From: Lachnospiraceae bacterium
GTDB taxonomy: Bacteria; Bacillota; Clostridia; Lachnospirales; Lachnospiraceae
Assembly: GCA_022652545.1 (NCBI GenBank)
Contig: JALCRM010000001.1
Coordinates: forward strand, 248,001-312,000
Length of the DNA stretch: 64,000 nt
Direction of reading: 5' to 3'
Shown: positions 8,674 through 17,168 of the stretch, one piece after another
Layout of the letters: each line of letters starts with the position of its first letter
Numbering within the stretch: the stretch's first letter is position 1
Notes under the pieces: model-generated
Seen by the model: the letters and a program-made list of their open reading frames with translations, nothing else
What the model was told of the DNA's origin: nothing
Database searches by the model: none
Program-made: the position numbers and the translations under genes

Positions 8674-11600
8674 ATGAAAAAGGAACTCCTGAGCAAGAAG
8701 ATCAGGGCATATGGCGTGATGGCCGTTTGTCTGGCTGCATGCGCCTTTGTCTTTTCAGCGGTGAAGATTCACGTGCTTTCAGGCAACCAGTCCGCCGATA
8801 TGCAGGTCATCATGAAGCAGGTGCCGCAGATCATAGCGGATGCCAAGCAGGACGCGCAGGATGTCACGGACAACTATGACAGAGTCTATGCGGCCAAGGC
8901 AGCCACGCTGGCCTATATGGTCCGGAAGGATACGGGATTTGAAGCAACCGGCGAAAAGCTTGCTTCGATCGCGAAGAATATGAATGTCAACAATCTTCTG
9001 ATCATCCGCAGCGATGGCACAGTTGTCGCGAGTGCGGCCGATACCGCCGCCGACTTTTCTCTCGCCCGTTTCAACCAGCTGCGGGGGGCTTTCACTTCCT
9101 CCGACGGGAGATCGGCGGCTTTTGAAGTGACGGAAGGCCAGACAACGCGCCGCTACTACGGCGCGGCGATCGACAAAGATACGGAAGCGGTCGTCGAACA
9201 GGATCCGGCCGAACTGACCGAGCAGACGGACGGCGTTTATTCCTGGAAATCCGTACTGTCCGGCCTCAAGTGCGGATACAGAGGCTTCAGTTTTGCGGTG
9301 TCTGCGCAGGACGGCACTTTCCTGTGGTATCCGAAGGAAGAACTGACCGGTACGGATGCGCTGCTTTCCGGCATACGGTCGGAAGACCTGGAAGACGGCA
9401 GAACCGGGTGGATGACGATCGACGGGGAACGCTGCTACTGCGGCGTCTGCCGTATAGATGCCCTGAAAGCCTACGTGATCTGCGCCGTACCGTTTTCGGC
9501 CATGTTTTCACGTACTGTATTTACGGTCGTCACACTGGTCGCCGCATGTTTTGTCATTTTCTTCCTCGTCACCTTTTATTCGGTGGAAAGGGCAGACGAA
9601 CTGCTCGAGTCGGGCACGGATCCGGAAAATCATGAAAAGGGGATGAGCAGGGAAGACATGATCCTCGCTGCCGAAAGGAACATGCGCGGCCGTATGCTGG
9701 GCATAGGACTTGCCGGTGTGGCTGCGGCCTTCCTGATCGGCTTTTATCTGCAGTCGCTCTCTTCGCTGTCCGCTGCCTCGATCTCAGAGAGAAACCAGAC
9801 CGCGGTGCTGGAGGATACCCTGAAGACGAACAGTGCCAGCAGGGAGACTCTGAAGGCGGAATACGACAGGCGCTATCTGAACAAGGCAAAGGCGGCGGCC
9901 GATATTCTTTCCAGAAACAGCGCGCTGCGCACACACGACGAGCTGGCAGACCTGGCCAGGGTACTGGATGTTGAGTATATCATCCTCTTTGACAGGAACG
10001 GCAGGGAACTGACCGCGAGCAACGCCTATGTCAATTTCGTGATCAGCGACACACCGGGCGACCAGTCCTACGATTTCCGCAAGATCCTGGGCGGCGTGGA
10101 ATACGTGATCCAGGATGCCCAGAACGACGAGGGAAGCGGGCAGTTCCGGCAGTACATCGGCTATATGCTGACCGACGCAGACGGAATGGCTGACGGACTG
10201 CTGCAGATCGCCGTGTATCCGGAACGGCTGGAGAAGATGCTGTCCGCCACCTCCATGAGCACCGTGCTGGGGAAAACAAGGTCCGCGGCGAACGGTTTTG
10301 CCTTTGCCGTTTCCAAGGCAGACGGCACCTTTTCCTATTATCCGGACGACACGCTCACCGGGCTGAAGGCATCCGACTACGGCATTACGGAACAGGAATG
10401 CAAAGGCGGCTTCAGCGATTTCATCACATTGAACGGCAGCAGATACTTTGCGGACTGCCTGGAAGAGAGTGACAACTACATTTTCCTGGCGGATCCGATG
10501 ACGCACCTTTACGGAGACCGCCTGCGGTACGGCATGACGGCTGCAGTCTGTACGGCAGCCAGCCTGTTCGTTATCTGCCTGGTGATCATAGCCCTGTATA
10601 CAGGCGATCTGCACAGGGAAGTCAGGGAGCTCAGGGAAGAAGAAACGCAGACCGCCGGCGGCGGTAAAGCGGCGGGCACTGCGGCCGGGACGACGGAAGC
10701 ACAGCAGATGATCAGCGTCAAACTGCCGAACGGGACTGTGGCCAGGACGCGGTCGGCCTCCGCACGCTGGGCGGGCGGCCGTGAAGTATGGGAAGAAATG
10801 ACGGCTGAACAGAAGACAGGGCGTGTTTTCTACATTCTGATGGCAGTATTTTCAGCCCTGATCTGCCTGTCGCTGCTGTTCAGGAACATCTTTTTCGGCA
10901 GCAATTCGATATTCAGTTATGTTTTGTCCGGGAACTGGGTCAGGAGCTGGAATGTGTTTTCACTGACCTCGGTGCTGCTGACGGTCTGCGTGGTCGGCAC
11001 GATCGTAATGGCGATCAGCACGCTGCTGTCCGTGACAGAAAAATCACTGGGCCCGAAGGGGGAAACGATCAGCCGGCTCACGCGCAATTTCCTCAAGTAC
11101 TTTGTGATCATAGGACTGATCTATTACAGTCTTGCGGCATTCGGTGTGGATGTCAACGCGCTGGTGACTTCCGCAGGCATCCTTACGCTGGTCATCGGCC
11201 TGGGCGCCAGGGACCTGATCTCGGATATCCTGGCCGGCCTCTTTATCGTGTTCGAGGGTGAATTCCAGGTGGGCGACATTGTGACTGTCGGGGACTGGCG
11301 CGGAACCGTACAGGAGATCGGCGTACGCACGACCAAGATCATGGACGCGGGCGGCAATGTCAAGATCTTTTCCAACAGCGCTGTCAGCGGTGTCATCAAC
11401 ATGACGCGCAGGCATTCCTTCTGCGTCGTCGACGTAGGCATAGAGTACGGGGAGTCCCTGGAGAGGGTGGAAGCCGTACTTGCAAGGGAACTGCCGCTGA
11501 TGGCCAAAAAGTACGACGCCATCAGAGAAGGTCCTTTTTATAAGGGTGTCGTTTCTCTTTCAGACAGTGCCGTGATCCTGCGCATCATCGCCAAGTGCGA

Positions 11601-11823
11601 TGAGGGAGACCGCGTGCAGCTGACACGAGACCTCACACGTGCGGTAAAACTGGTGTTCGACGCCAACGACATCAATATTCCGTTCCCGCAGGTGGTGGTC
11701 AACCAGCCCCCTGAGTTCCGGAAAGCGACTGTTAAGGAGAAAAAAGCGGCAGAGCGGTATATCAGCAAAGAGAAGGAAGCTTCGACCGACTTTGCCACGA
11801 TCGACAACGACGGAAACTCATAA
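8674..11823 (+). CDS. MscS-family channel with two tandem Cache-like sensor modules
   Basis: A 1049-residue membrane protein. The C-terminal third is a clear MscS channel: a pore helix with LVTSAGILTLVIGLGARDL, then FIVFEGEFQVGDIVTVGDWRG and NSAVSGVINMTRR of the beta domain, then a cytoplasmic alpha/beta domain. The N-terminal two thirds hold two related extracytoplasmic modules, each bounded by membrane helices (about residues 35-280 and 365-615). The repeat is visible: FSFAVSAQDGTFLWYPKEEL in the first aligns with FAFAVSKADGTFSYYPDDTL in the second, and both contain an LxIxRxDG-like or LFDRNG turn typical of Cache folds. About eight membrane segments are expected. This suggests a ligand-gated or osmotically gated channel. 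GGAGGAAGAGC precedes the start. Confidence 0.87.
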   Translation: MKKELLSKKIRAYGVMAVCLAACAFVFSAVKIHVLSGNQSADMQVIMKQVPQIIADAKQDAQDVTDNYDRVYAAKAATLAYMVRKDTGFEATGEKLASIAKNMNVNNLLIIRSDGTVVASAADTAADFSLARFNQLRGAFTSSDGRSAAFEVTEGQTTRRYYGAAIDKDTEAVVEQDPAELTEQTDGVYSWKSVLSGLKCGYRGFSFAVSAQDGTFLWYPKEELTGTDALLSGIRSEDLEDGRTGWMTIDGERCYCGVCRIDALKAYVICAVPFSAMFSRTVFTVVTLVAACFVIFFLVTFYSVERADELLESGTDPENHEKGMSREDMILAAERNMRGRMLGIGLAGVAAAFLIGFYLQSLSSLSAASISERNQTAVLEDTLKTNSASRETLKAEYDRRYLNKAKAAADILSRNSALRTHDELADLARVLDVEYIILFDRNGRELTASNAYVNFVISDTPGDQSYDFRKILGGVEYVIQDAQNDEGSGQFRQYIGYMLTDADGMADGLLQIAVYPERLEKMLSATSMSTVLGKTRSAANGFAFAVSKADGTFSYYPDDTLTGLKASDYGITEQECKGGFSDFITLNGSRYFADCLEESDNYIFLADPMTHLYGDRLRYGMTAAVCTAASLFVICLVIIALYTGDLHREVRELREEETQTAGGGKAAGTAAGTTEAQQMISVKLPNGTVARTRSASARWAGGREVWEEMTAEQKTGRVFYILMAVFSALICLSLLFRNIFFGSNSIFSYVLSGNWVRSWNVFSLTSVLLTVCVVGTIVMAISTLLSVTEKSLGPKGETISRLTRNFLKYFVIIGLIYYSLAAFGVDVNALVTSAGILTLVIGLGARDLISDILAGLFIVFEGEFQVGDIVTVGDWRGTVQEIGVRTTKIMDAGGNVKIFSNSAVSGVINMTRRHSFCVVDVGIEYGESLERVEAVLARELPLMAKKYDAIREGPFYKGVVSLSDSAVILRIIAKCDEGDRVQLTRDLTRAVKLVFDANDINIPFPQVVVNQPPEFRKATVKEKKAAERYISKEKEASTDFATIDNDGNS

Positions 11824-11856
11824 AGAGCGTTTGCCGGCAGGCGGACAGGATTGAAC

Positions 11857-11885
11857 TTGACTTTGAATTCCACTGTCTTTAAAAT
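11857..11885 (+). promoter_or_regulatory. Promoter for the yicC-remA-rpoZ string
   Basis: TTGACT at 11857 and TAAAAT at 11880, separated by 17 bases, a near-consensus sigma-A promoter. Transcription would start near 11892, which leaves a short leader before the ATG at 11924 and argues against an upstream start at 11894. Confidence 0.6.
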
Positions 11886-11923
11886 GTGTCTGTATGTCTG
11901 AAAAGACGGAATGGGGCTGCACC

Positions 11924-12805
11924 ATGGTTAAGAGCATGACCGGTTTCGGCCGCAGTGAGATCACGGAAGGCACGGGAAAGATCACGGTAGAGATCAAATC
12001 GGTGAACAACCGGTTCCTTGATCTGTCCATGAAGATGCCGAGAAAATTCAATTCACTGGAGGCACAGATCCGTTCTGAACTGAAAAACTACATACAGCGC
12101 GGCAAGGTCGATGTCTATATTACCTACGAAGATACGGCCGAATCCGATGTGTCCGTGAAGTACAACAGGAACGTGGCAGCGCAGTATGTGGAGAGTATGA
12201 AGGCGATCTGTGCGGACTTCGGCCTGGAAGACGATGTCAGGGTGTCGACGGTGGCCAGAATGCCGGAAGTGCTGACGACCGGGAACAGTTCCTCGGACGG
12301 GGAAGAACTCTGGGAAATGGTCCGGAAGGCCATAGACGGTGCAGGGCAGGCGCTGCTCGACGCGAGAACGCGGGAGGGCAGTTTCCTGAAGGACGATCTG
12401 CTCGCAAAGCTGGACGTCATCATGGAAAACGTGGACTTCATATCGGAGCAGTCGCCGAAGATCGTTGAGGAATACAAGGAAAAGCTTACGGCAAAGGTCA
12501 GCGAACTGCTTTCTGACAGCAATATGGATATGAACCGCATCCTTCAGGAAGTGACGATCTATTCCGACAAGGTCTGCGTGGATGAAGAACTGGTACGGCT
12601 GCGTTCCCACGTACAGGCTACCCGGCAGGAACTGGAGGGCGGACAGGACGGCGTAGGCAGAAAGCTGGATTTCCTGGCGCAGGAAATGAACAGGGAAGCC
12701 AACACGATCCTTTCCAAGACCGGCGACGTCGAAATATCGGCCAGGGGCATTGAACTCAAGACCGAGATCGAGAAAGTAAGGGAACAGATCCAGAATGTCG
12801 AATAA
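11924..12805 (+). CDS. yicC: YicC/YloC family endoribonuclease
   Basis: A 293-residue protein with the family hallmark MTGFGRSE at the N-terminus, the central VNNRFLDLSMKMPR segment, and the conserved C-terminal region KLDFLAQEMNREANTILSK (DUF1732). YicC proteins are single-strand endoribonucleases linked to small-RNA turnover and stationary-phase survival in other bacteria. The start is the ATG four codons before MTGFGR, as in homologues. It is the first gene behind the promoter at 11.86 kb, and its last 11 bases overlap remA, an arrangement that indicates translational coupling. Confidence 0.92.
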   Translation: MVKSMTGFGRSEITEGTGKITVEIKSVNNRFLDLSMKMPRKFNSLEAQIRSELKNYIQRGKVDVYITYEDTAESDVSVKYNRNVAAQYVESMKAICADFGLEDDVRVSTVARMPEVLTTGNSSSDGEELWEMVRKAIDGAGQALLDARTREGSFLKDDLLAKLDVIMENVDFISEQSPKIVEEYKEKLTAKVSELLSDSNMDMNRILQEVTIYSDKVCVDEELVRLRSHVQATRQELEGGQDGVGRKLDFLAQEMNREANTILSKTGDVEISARGIELKTEIEKVREQIQNVE

Positions 12806-13082
12806 TCTGATACATATCGGCTTCGGAAATATCGTGAATTCAGGGAAGATCATAGCGATCGTCAGCCCGGATTCGGCACCGGTAAAGCGTCTTGTACAGG
12901 AAGCCAGGGAACAGAAGCGTGTCGTGGATGCAACACAGGGGCGCAAAACAAAGGCAGTCATTGTCATGGACGGCGACCGGATCGTACTTTCGGCGCTGCT
13001 TCCGGACACGATAAGAGGCAGGGCACAGGCAGACGGGAATGAAACGGACGATATACCGGCACCGCAGCCCGGCTGTCCGTAA
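12795..13082 (+). CDS. remA: RemA-like extracellular matrix regulator (DUF370)
   Basis: A 95-residue protein that begins IHIGFGNIVNSGKIIAIVSP and contains REQKRVVDATQGRKTKAVIVMD, the RemA/DUF370 signature. In Bacillus subtilis RemA is a ring-forming DNA-binding activator of biofilm matrix and osmoprotection genes. Here the start lies inside the end of yicC. In most Firmicutes the next gene is gmk (guanylate kinase), but here only 59 bases separate remA from rpoZ and no kinase is present. The last 15 or so residues are polar and likely disordered. Confidence 0.9.
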   Translation: MSNNLIHIGFGNIVNSGKIIAIVSPDSAPVKRLVQEAREQKRVVDATQGRKTKAVIVMDGDRIVLSALLPDTIRGRAQADGNETDDIPAPQPGCP

Positions 13083-13141
13083 CAGAAGGCAGCCTGTTTT
13101 GAACAGTTCACAATGCAGAGAAGGAAAGGAATCGTATAATC

Positions 13142-13555
13142 ATGGCAATGTCACATCCCAATTATGTGGAACTGATGAATGTCGTCAACAAGGACGTGGA
13201 AGAGGGAGAAGCACCGGTCATCAACAGCCGCTATTCCATCGTCATGGCGACAGCCAAGCGTGCGCGCCAGATCGTCAACGGGGCGGATCCTCTGGTGGAA
13301 GCGGATCCTAAGACCAAGCCGCTTTCCATCGCAGTCGATGAGCTGTACAGGGGAAAGATCCAGATCCTCGGCAGCGACGACGCAGACAACGATGACACGG
13401 CTGCCGTTTCCCTGCAGACCGGTTCCGCAGAGTATTCGAGCATCGAGCTCGGAGAGGATGAGGATAAGGCAGAAGACGAAGAGGCCGACGAAAACAAGGA
13501 TACGGACGAAGATGACAGCGACAACAACGAGCCGGATCCGGAAGACGAACAGTGA
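13142..13555 (+). CDS. rpoZ: RNA polymerase omega subunit with long acidic tail
   Basis: The first 75 residues carry the omega fold: NSRYSIVMATAKRARQIV, then KPLSIAVDELYRGKIQIL. Omega promotes assembly of the RNA polymerase beta-prime subunit. At 137 residues the protein is clearly longer than the usual 65-95. The extra 50 residues are almost wholly Asp, Glu and Asn with a few Lys and Pro, and would be disordered and strongly negative. GAAGGAAAGGA precedes the start. The stop codon overlaps the GTG start of rimO in a GTGA junction. Confidence 0.92.
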   Translation: MAMSHPNYVELMNVVNKDVEEGEAPVINSRYSIVMATAKRARQIVNGADPLVEADPKTKPLSIAVDELYRGKIQILGSDDADNDDTAAVSLQTGSAEYSSIELGEDEDKAEDEEADENKDTDEDDSDNNEPDPEDEQ

Positions 13556-14910
13556 AGATCTATTTTGTTTCGCTCGGCTGTGACAAAAACCTTGTGGATT
13601 CCGAAAAAATGCTGGGGCAGCTCACAGACAGCGGATATGAAATCACATACGATGTGGAAACAGCAGATATTGCAGTCGTCAATACCTGCTGTTTTATTCA
13701 TGATGCGCAGCAGGAAAGCGTCGATACGATCCTGGAGCTGGCGGAGCGCAGAAAGACAGGCAGTCTGAAGGCACTGGTCGTGACCGGCTGCCTTGCGCAG
13801 CGATACCGCGAAGAGATCGTACGGGATATACCGGAAGTGGATGCGGTGCTCGGCACAACAGCTGCCGACAGTCTCACCCGGGCTGTTCAGGATGCGCTGC
13901 AGAGGCCGGAAAAGGGGACCGGGGAGCGGCTGTACCTCGCGCCTCTCGACAGACCCGAGCGCGGAGGAAAGCTTGTTCTTGCGACTCCCGGTGCGGTGGG
14001 ATACCTGAAGATCGCGGAAGGGTGCAACAAATGCTGCACTTACTGCGTGATCCCGTCCGTACGCGGCCCTTACCGCAGCATACCCGAAGAGGATCTGCTG
14101 TCGCAGGCTCGCATGCTGGCCCGCCAGGGCGTGAAGGAACTGATCCTGGTGGCACAGGAGACTACAGTCTACGGCGTGGATCTGTATGGAAAAAAAGCTC
14201 TGCCGGAACTGCTTTCGAAGCTTTGCGGGATCGACGGCATTGCCTGGATACGCCTGCTCTACTGTTATCCGGAGGAGATCACGGAGGAACTGATCGCGAC
14301 CGTTGCCGCAGAGCCAAAGGTTCTGCACTATATCGACATGCCGGTGCAGCACGCCAGCGACCGGATCCTGAAAGCCATGGGAAGGCACACAAACCGGGCG
14401 GATCTGGAGGCTGTCATAGGACAGCTGCGCAGCGCGGTGCCGGACATCTGTATCCGCACTACCCTGATCACCGGGTTTCCCGGCGAGACAGATACGGACC
14501 ACAGGCATCTGATGGCTTTTGTGAGAAAGATGAAATTCGACCGCCTCGGTGTTTTCACCTATTCCAGGGAAGACGGTACGCCCGCGGCAGCGATGAGCCC
14601 CCAGGTGCCTGCCCGTGTCAAAAAGCAGCGGCAGAAGGAGATTATGCTGCTGCAGCAGGAGATCGCGTTCCGCAAGGCACGCGGCATGAAGGGCCGGAGA
14701 CTGGAAGCGATCGTGGAAGGCCGGCTGACCGGAGAAGAGGCACAGAGCGGGAACGGTGGCATTTATGTCGCACGTACCTACCGCGATGCGCCCGGCATCG
14801 ACGGCCTGCTGTTTATTGATTCGGAACGGGAACTGTTGAGCGGAGACCTCGTACAGGTAAAGGTGACGGGGGCAAAGGACTACGATCTTACAGGAGAACT
14901 GCTGCCATGA
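13552..14910 (+). CDS. rimO: Ribosomal protein S12 methylthiotransferase RimO
   Basis: Adds a methylthio group to an aspartate of ribosomal protein S12 by radical chemistry. Domains in order: the N-terminal UPF0004 domain with SLGCDKNLVDSE and the cluster cysteines in VVNTCCF and VTGCLAQRY; a radical SAM core with CNKCCTYCVIP (CxxxCxxC) near residue 160; and a C-terminal TRAM domain from about residue 380. The start is GTG, giving the usual KIYFVSLGCDKN N-terminus, and overlaps rpoZ by four bases. The next gene, pgsA, overlaps in an ATGA junction. The length of 452 residues is typical. Confidence 0.96.
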   Translation: MKIYFVSLGCDKNLVDSEKMLGQLTDSGYEITYDVETADIAVVNTCCFIHDAQQESVDTILELAERRKTGSLKALVVTGCLAQRYREEIVRDIPEVDAVLGTTAADSLTRAVQDALQRPEKGTGERLYLAPLDRPERGGKLVLATPGAVGYLKIAEGCNKCCTYCVIPSVRGPYRSIPEEDLLSQARMLARQGVKELILVAQETTVYGVDLYGKKALPELLSKLCGIDGIAWIRLLYCYPEEITEELIATVAAEPKVLHYIDMPVQHASDRILKAMGRHTNRADLEAVIGQLRSAVPDICIRTTLITGFPGETDTDHRHLMAFVRKMKFDRLGVFTYSREDGTPAAAMSPQVPARVKKQRQKEIMLLQQEIAFRKARGMKGRRLEAIVEGRLTGEEAQSGNGGIYVARTYRDAPGIDGLLFIDSERELLSGDLVQVKVTGAKDYDLTGELLP

Positions 14911-15443
14911 ATCTTCCAAATAAACTGACTGTTTTACGAGTGATCATGATCCCCTTCTTTGTGTTTTTCATGCTCTGTCCGTACGGCGGTCCTTACAGAC
15001 AGTGGATCGCACTGGCCATCTTCATCGCCGCCAGCCTGACGGATATGGCGGACGGAAAGATCGCACGCAAGTACGGCCTGATCACGGACTTCGGAAAGTT
15101 CATGGATCCTCTCGCCGATAAAATGCTGGTCTGCGCCGCGATGATCTGCCTCGTCGACCTGCACCGCATTCCTTCGTGGATCGTCATCGTCATTATTTCG
15201 CGCGAGTTCATCATCAGCGGCTTCCGCCTTATAGCGGCGGACAAGGGCACTGTGATCGCAGCCAGCTACTGGGGAAAGTTCAAGACGACGTTCCAGATGC
15301 TCATGGTGATCCTCATGATCGCCGATCTCCCGGCCCTGTCCGTGCTGACACAGATCCTCATGTGGATCGCCCTCGCGCTGACAGTCATTTCGCTGGTCGA
15401 TTATCTGTACAAAAACGCTTCGGTTCTCAAAGACGTAAAATGA
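14907..15443 (+). CDS. pgsA: CDP-diacylglycerol--glycerol-3-phosphate 3-phosphatidyltransferase
   Basis: Makes phosphatidylglycerol phosphate, the precursor of phosphatidylglycerol, in the membrane. It begins NLPNKLTVLRVIMIPFFVFF, the usual PgsA opening. The CDP-alcohol phosphotransferase motif D-G-x2-A-R-x8-G-x3-D-x3-D is present as DMADGKIARKYGLITDFGKF followed by MDPLADK. About five hydrophobic helices fit the 178-residue family length. The ATGA overlap with rimO suggests coupled translation. rimO-pgsA-pncC is a common order in Clostridia. Confidence 0.95.
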   Translation: MNLPNKLTVLRVIMIPFFVFFMLCPYGGPYRQWIALAIFIAASLTDMADGKIARKYGLITDFGKFMDPLADKMLVCAAMICLVDLHRIPSWIVIVIISREFIISGFRLIAADKGTVIAASYWGKFKTTFQMLMVILMIADLPALSVLTQILMWIALALTVISLVDYLYKNASVLKDVK

Positions 15444-15458
15444 AGCAGGCCAAAACAT

Positions 15459-15977
15459 ATGGATACTTTTGAAACGGCGGCAAAGATCAGGGAACTGCTC
15501 CTTGCCAGGGGGTGGAAACTGGCGACCTGCGAATCCCTGACGAGCGGCATGATCGCTTCCGAAATTGCGGAAGTGCCCGGGGTCTCCGCAGTCTATGAGG
15601 GCGGCTTCGTCACCTACAGCTGCGCGCAGAAGCATGCGATGGCAGACGTCCCGGAGGAAATACTCGGGAAGTACGGCGCAGTCAGCCGGCAGACAGCCGA
15701 AGCAATGTGTCTCGGCACTGCTCGGCGCACGGGAGCGGATATCGCAGTTTCCGCGACAGGCAATGCGGGACCGGATGCATCGGAAGGAAAGCCCGTAGGC
15801 ATGGTGTTTATCGGCGTGGCTCTTCACGGGACGGCGACAGTAAAGGAATACCGTTTCCAGGGCACGCGGCCTGCGATCCGGGAAGCCTCGGCGGCTGCTG
15901 CCCTGAGCGATCTGCTGGAAACACTGGAGGGCGGCAACGGCTGCACTGTCAAAGGGTCTGAAGGCTCTTCCTTCTGA
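15459..15977 (+). CDS. pncC: Nicotinamide-nucleotide amidohydrolase (CinA C-terminal domain)
   Basis: Deamidates nicotinamide mononucleotide to nicotinate mononucleotide in the pyridine nucleotide salvage cycle. The protein is a stand-alone CinA C-terminal domain of 172 residues: ATCESLTSGMIASEI contains the catalytic Ser, YEGGFVTYSCAQKHAM the strand and Lys region, and SATGNAGPDASEGKPVGMVF the family signature. The N-terminal MoCF/COG1058 domain of full-length CinA is absent, which is common. It sits between pgsA (15 bases) and gtrA (9 bases). Confidence 0.92.
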   Translation: MDTFETAAKIRELLLARGWKLATCESLTSGMIASEIAEVPGVSAVYEGGFVTYSCAQKHAMADVPEEILGKYGAVSRQTAEAMCLGTARRTGADIAVSATGNAGPDASEGKPVGMVFIGVALHGTATVKEYRFQGTRPAIREASAAAALSDLLETLEGGNGCTVKGSEGSSF

Positions 15978-15986
15978 GGATGGACA

Positions 15987-16481
15987 ATGAAAAAACTCAT
16001 TTCACAGATACTCAAATTCGGTGTGGTCGGTGTGATCGCATTTTTTATCGACTTCTTCCTGTTCAAGCTTTTCACGTGGCTGGGCATTCCGTATCTCATC
16101 GCGAACGTGATGAGCTTTACGATTTCCCTTGTCTGCAATTACCTGATGAGCATGAAATTCGTGTTCACGCGCAGGGAAAACATTTCGAGGGGCAGGGAAT
16201 TTGTCCTGTTTGCGATCCTCAGCGTGATCGGCCTTCTCATACAGGAGTTCATCCTGTGGCTCGTAATTGAGGTGATCTGGCCGGCCTGGCCGTGGCTTAA
16301 TGGTTGGTTAAAGACACCAGACTCCATCGAGACCTTCACAAAGCTGGGCGCCACAGGCATCGTCATGGTCTATAACTTCATCACAAGGAAAATGCTGCTG
16401 GACAGGAAAGACGTGCCGGAGACAGAGACGGACGGCACCGCAGGTGCCGCCGCGGCAGACGGGGAGAGGCATGGAGACTGA
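15987..16481 (+). CDS. GtrA family membrane protein
   Basis: A 164-residue protein with four hydrophobic helices, beginning KFGVVGVIAFFIDFFLF and containing NYLMSMKFVF, both GtrA/DPMS hallmarks. GtrA-like proteins are thought to help move lipid-linked sugars across the membrane for wall or teichoic-acid glycosylation. The C-terminal 35 residues are polar (ETETDGTAGAAAADG). Its end overlaps the start of thiN by 11 bases. No glycosyltransferase partner is adjacent, so the sugar is unknown. Confidence 0.87.
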   Translation: MKKLISQILKFGVVGVIAFFIDFFLFKLFTWLGIPYLIANVMSFTISLVCNYLMSMKFVFTRRENISRGREFVLFAILSVIGLLIQEFILWLVIEVIWPAWPWLNGWLKTPDSIETFTKLGATGIVMVYNFITRKMLLDRKDVPETETDGTAGAAAADGERHGD

Positions 16482-17151
16482 GAAACGCTGCATCCTCGTG
16501 GGCGCAGGCCCTCTCGGAGAGACAGCGATCGACCGGCTGCCGGACGACATTGTGATCGCCGTGGACGGCGGCCTGAAATATCTTGCGGACCTCGGAATGC
16601 TGCCGGATTACCTGCTGGGGGATTTCGATTCGCTGGAGGAATCGCAGTATCCGCTGTACGAAGAGTATCGCCGGGAGCGCCCGGACCGCGTCATACGCCT
16701 GCCCGTTGAAAAGGACGATACGGATATGCACGCCGCGGTGAAAAAAGGACTGGAACTGGGCTGTACAAAGTTCCTTCTTTACGGCGCTGCCGGCGGGCGG
16801 ATCGACCATACGATCGCCAATATACAGACCATGCTGTATGCCCGCAGGCACGGAGCGGAAGCCTACATGATCGAGGGCGGGACAATGCTGTTTGTGCTGG
16901 AAAAGGAGACCCGCCGTTTCCGCCGCGGGCTGGGCGGACTCTTTTCCCTCTTCAGCCTGGAAGGACGGTGCCGCGTGTCCATAGAGGGCATGCGCTACCC
17001 GCTGCAGGATGCCGTTATCACCAATGATTTCCCCATCGGGACCAGCAATGAATTCATCCCGGAGAAAGAGGCATCCGTTACTTTGAAGGAAGGTTCTGCA
17101 CTGGCTGTTTACATCAGCGGCGGAGAAGCAAAACACAGGATCCCGGACTGA
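16471..17151 (+). CDS. thiN: Thiamine diphosphokinase
   Basis: Transfers pyrophosphate from ATP to thiamine to give the cofactor thiamine diphosphate. Visible motifs are the N-terminal VGAGPLG, AVDGGLKYL, LLGDFDSLE and PVEKDDTDMHAAVK (metal and ATP ligands), then GGRIDHTIANIQ, and a C-terminal beta-barrel ending in LAVYISGG. The length of 226 residues is normal. The ATG at 16471 has GGGGAGAGGC just upstream; an upstream in-frame ATG at 16444 is less likely. No THI-box riboswitch is seen, in line with a salvage enzyme read from the upstream operon. Confidence 0.92.
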   Translation: METEKRCILVGAGPLGETAIDRLPDDIVIAVDGGLKYLADLGMLPDYLLGDFDSLEESQYPLYEEYRRERPDRVIRLPVEKDDTDMHAAVKKGLELGCTKFLLYGAAGGRIDHTIANIQTMLYARRHGAEAYMIEGGTMLFVLEKETRRFRRGLGGLFSLFSLEGRCRVSIEGMRYPLQDAVITNDFPIGTSNEFIPEKEASVTLKEGSALAVYISGGEAKHRIPD

Positions 17152-17168
17152 AGGGGACGGAGGTTGTT

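Noticed and set aside
13231..14919. A very long open frame antisense to rimO, and similar ones antisense to glgA, gpmI and the smpB-GH51 region
   Set aside because: GC-rich coding DNA with few TA-containing codons leaves such frames open by chance. The translations are rich in His, Arg and Gln, match no family, and lie opposite clearly recognised genes.
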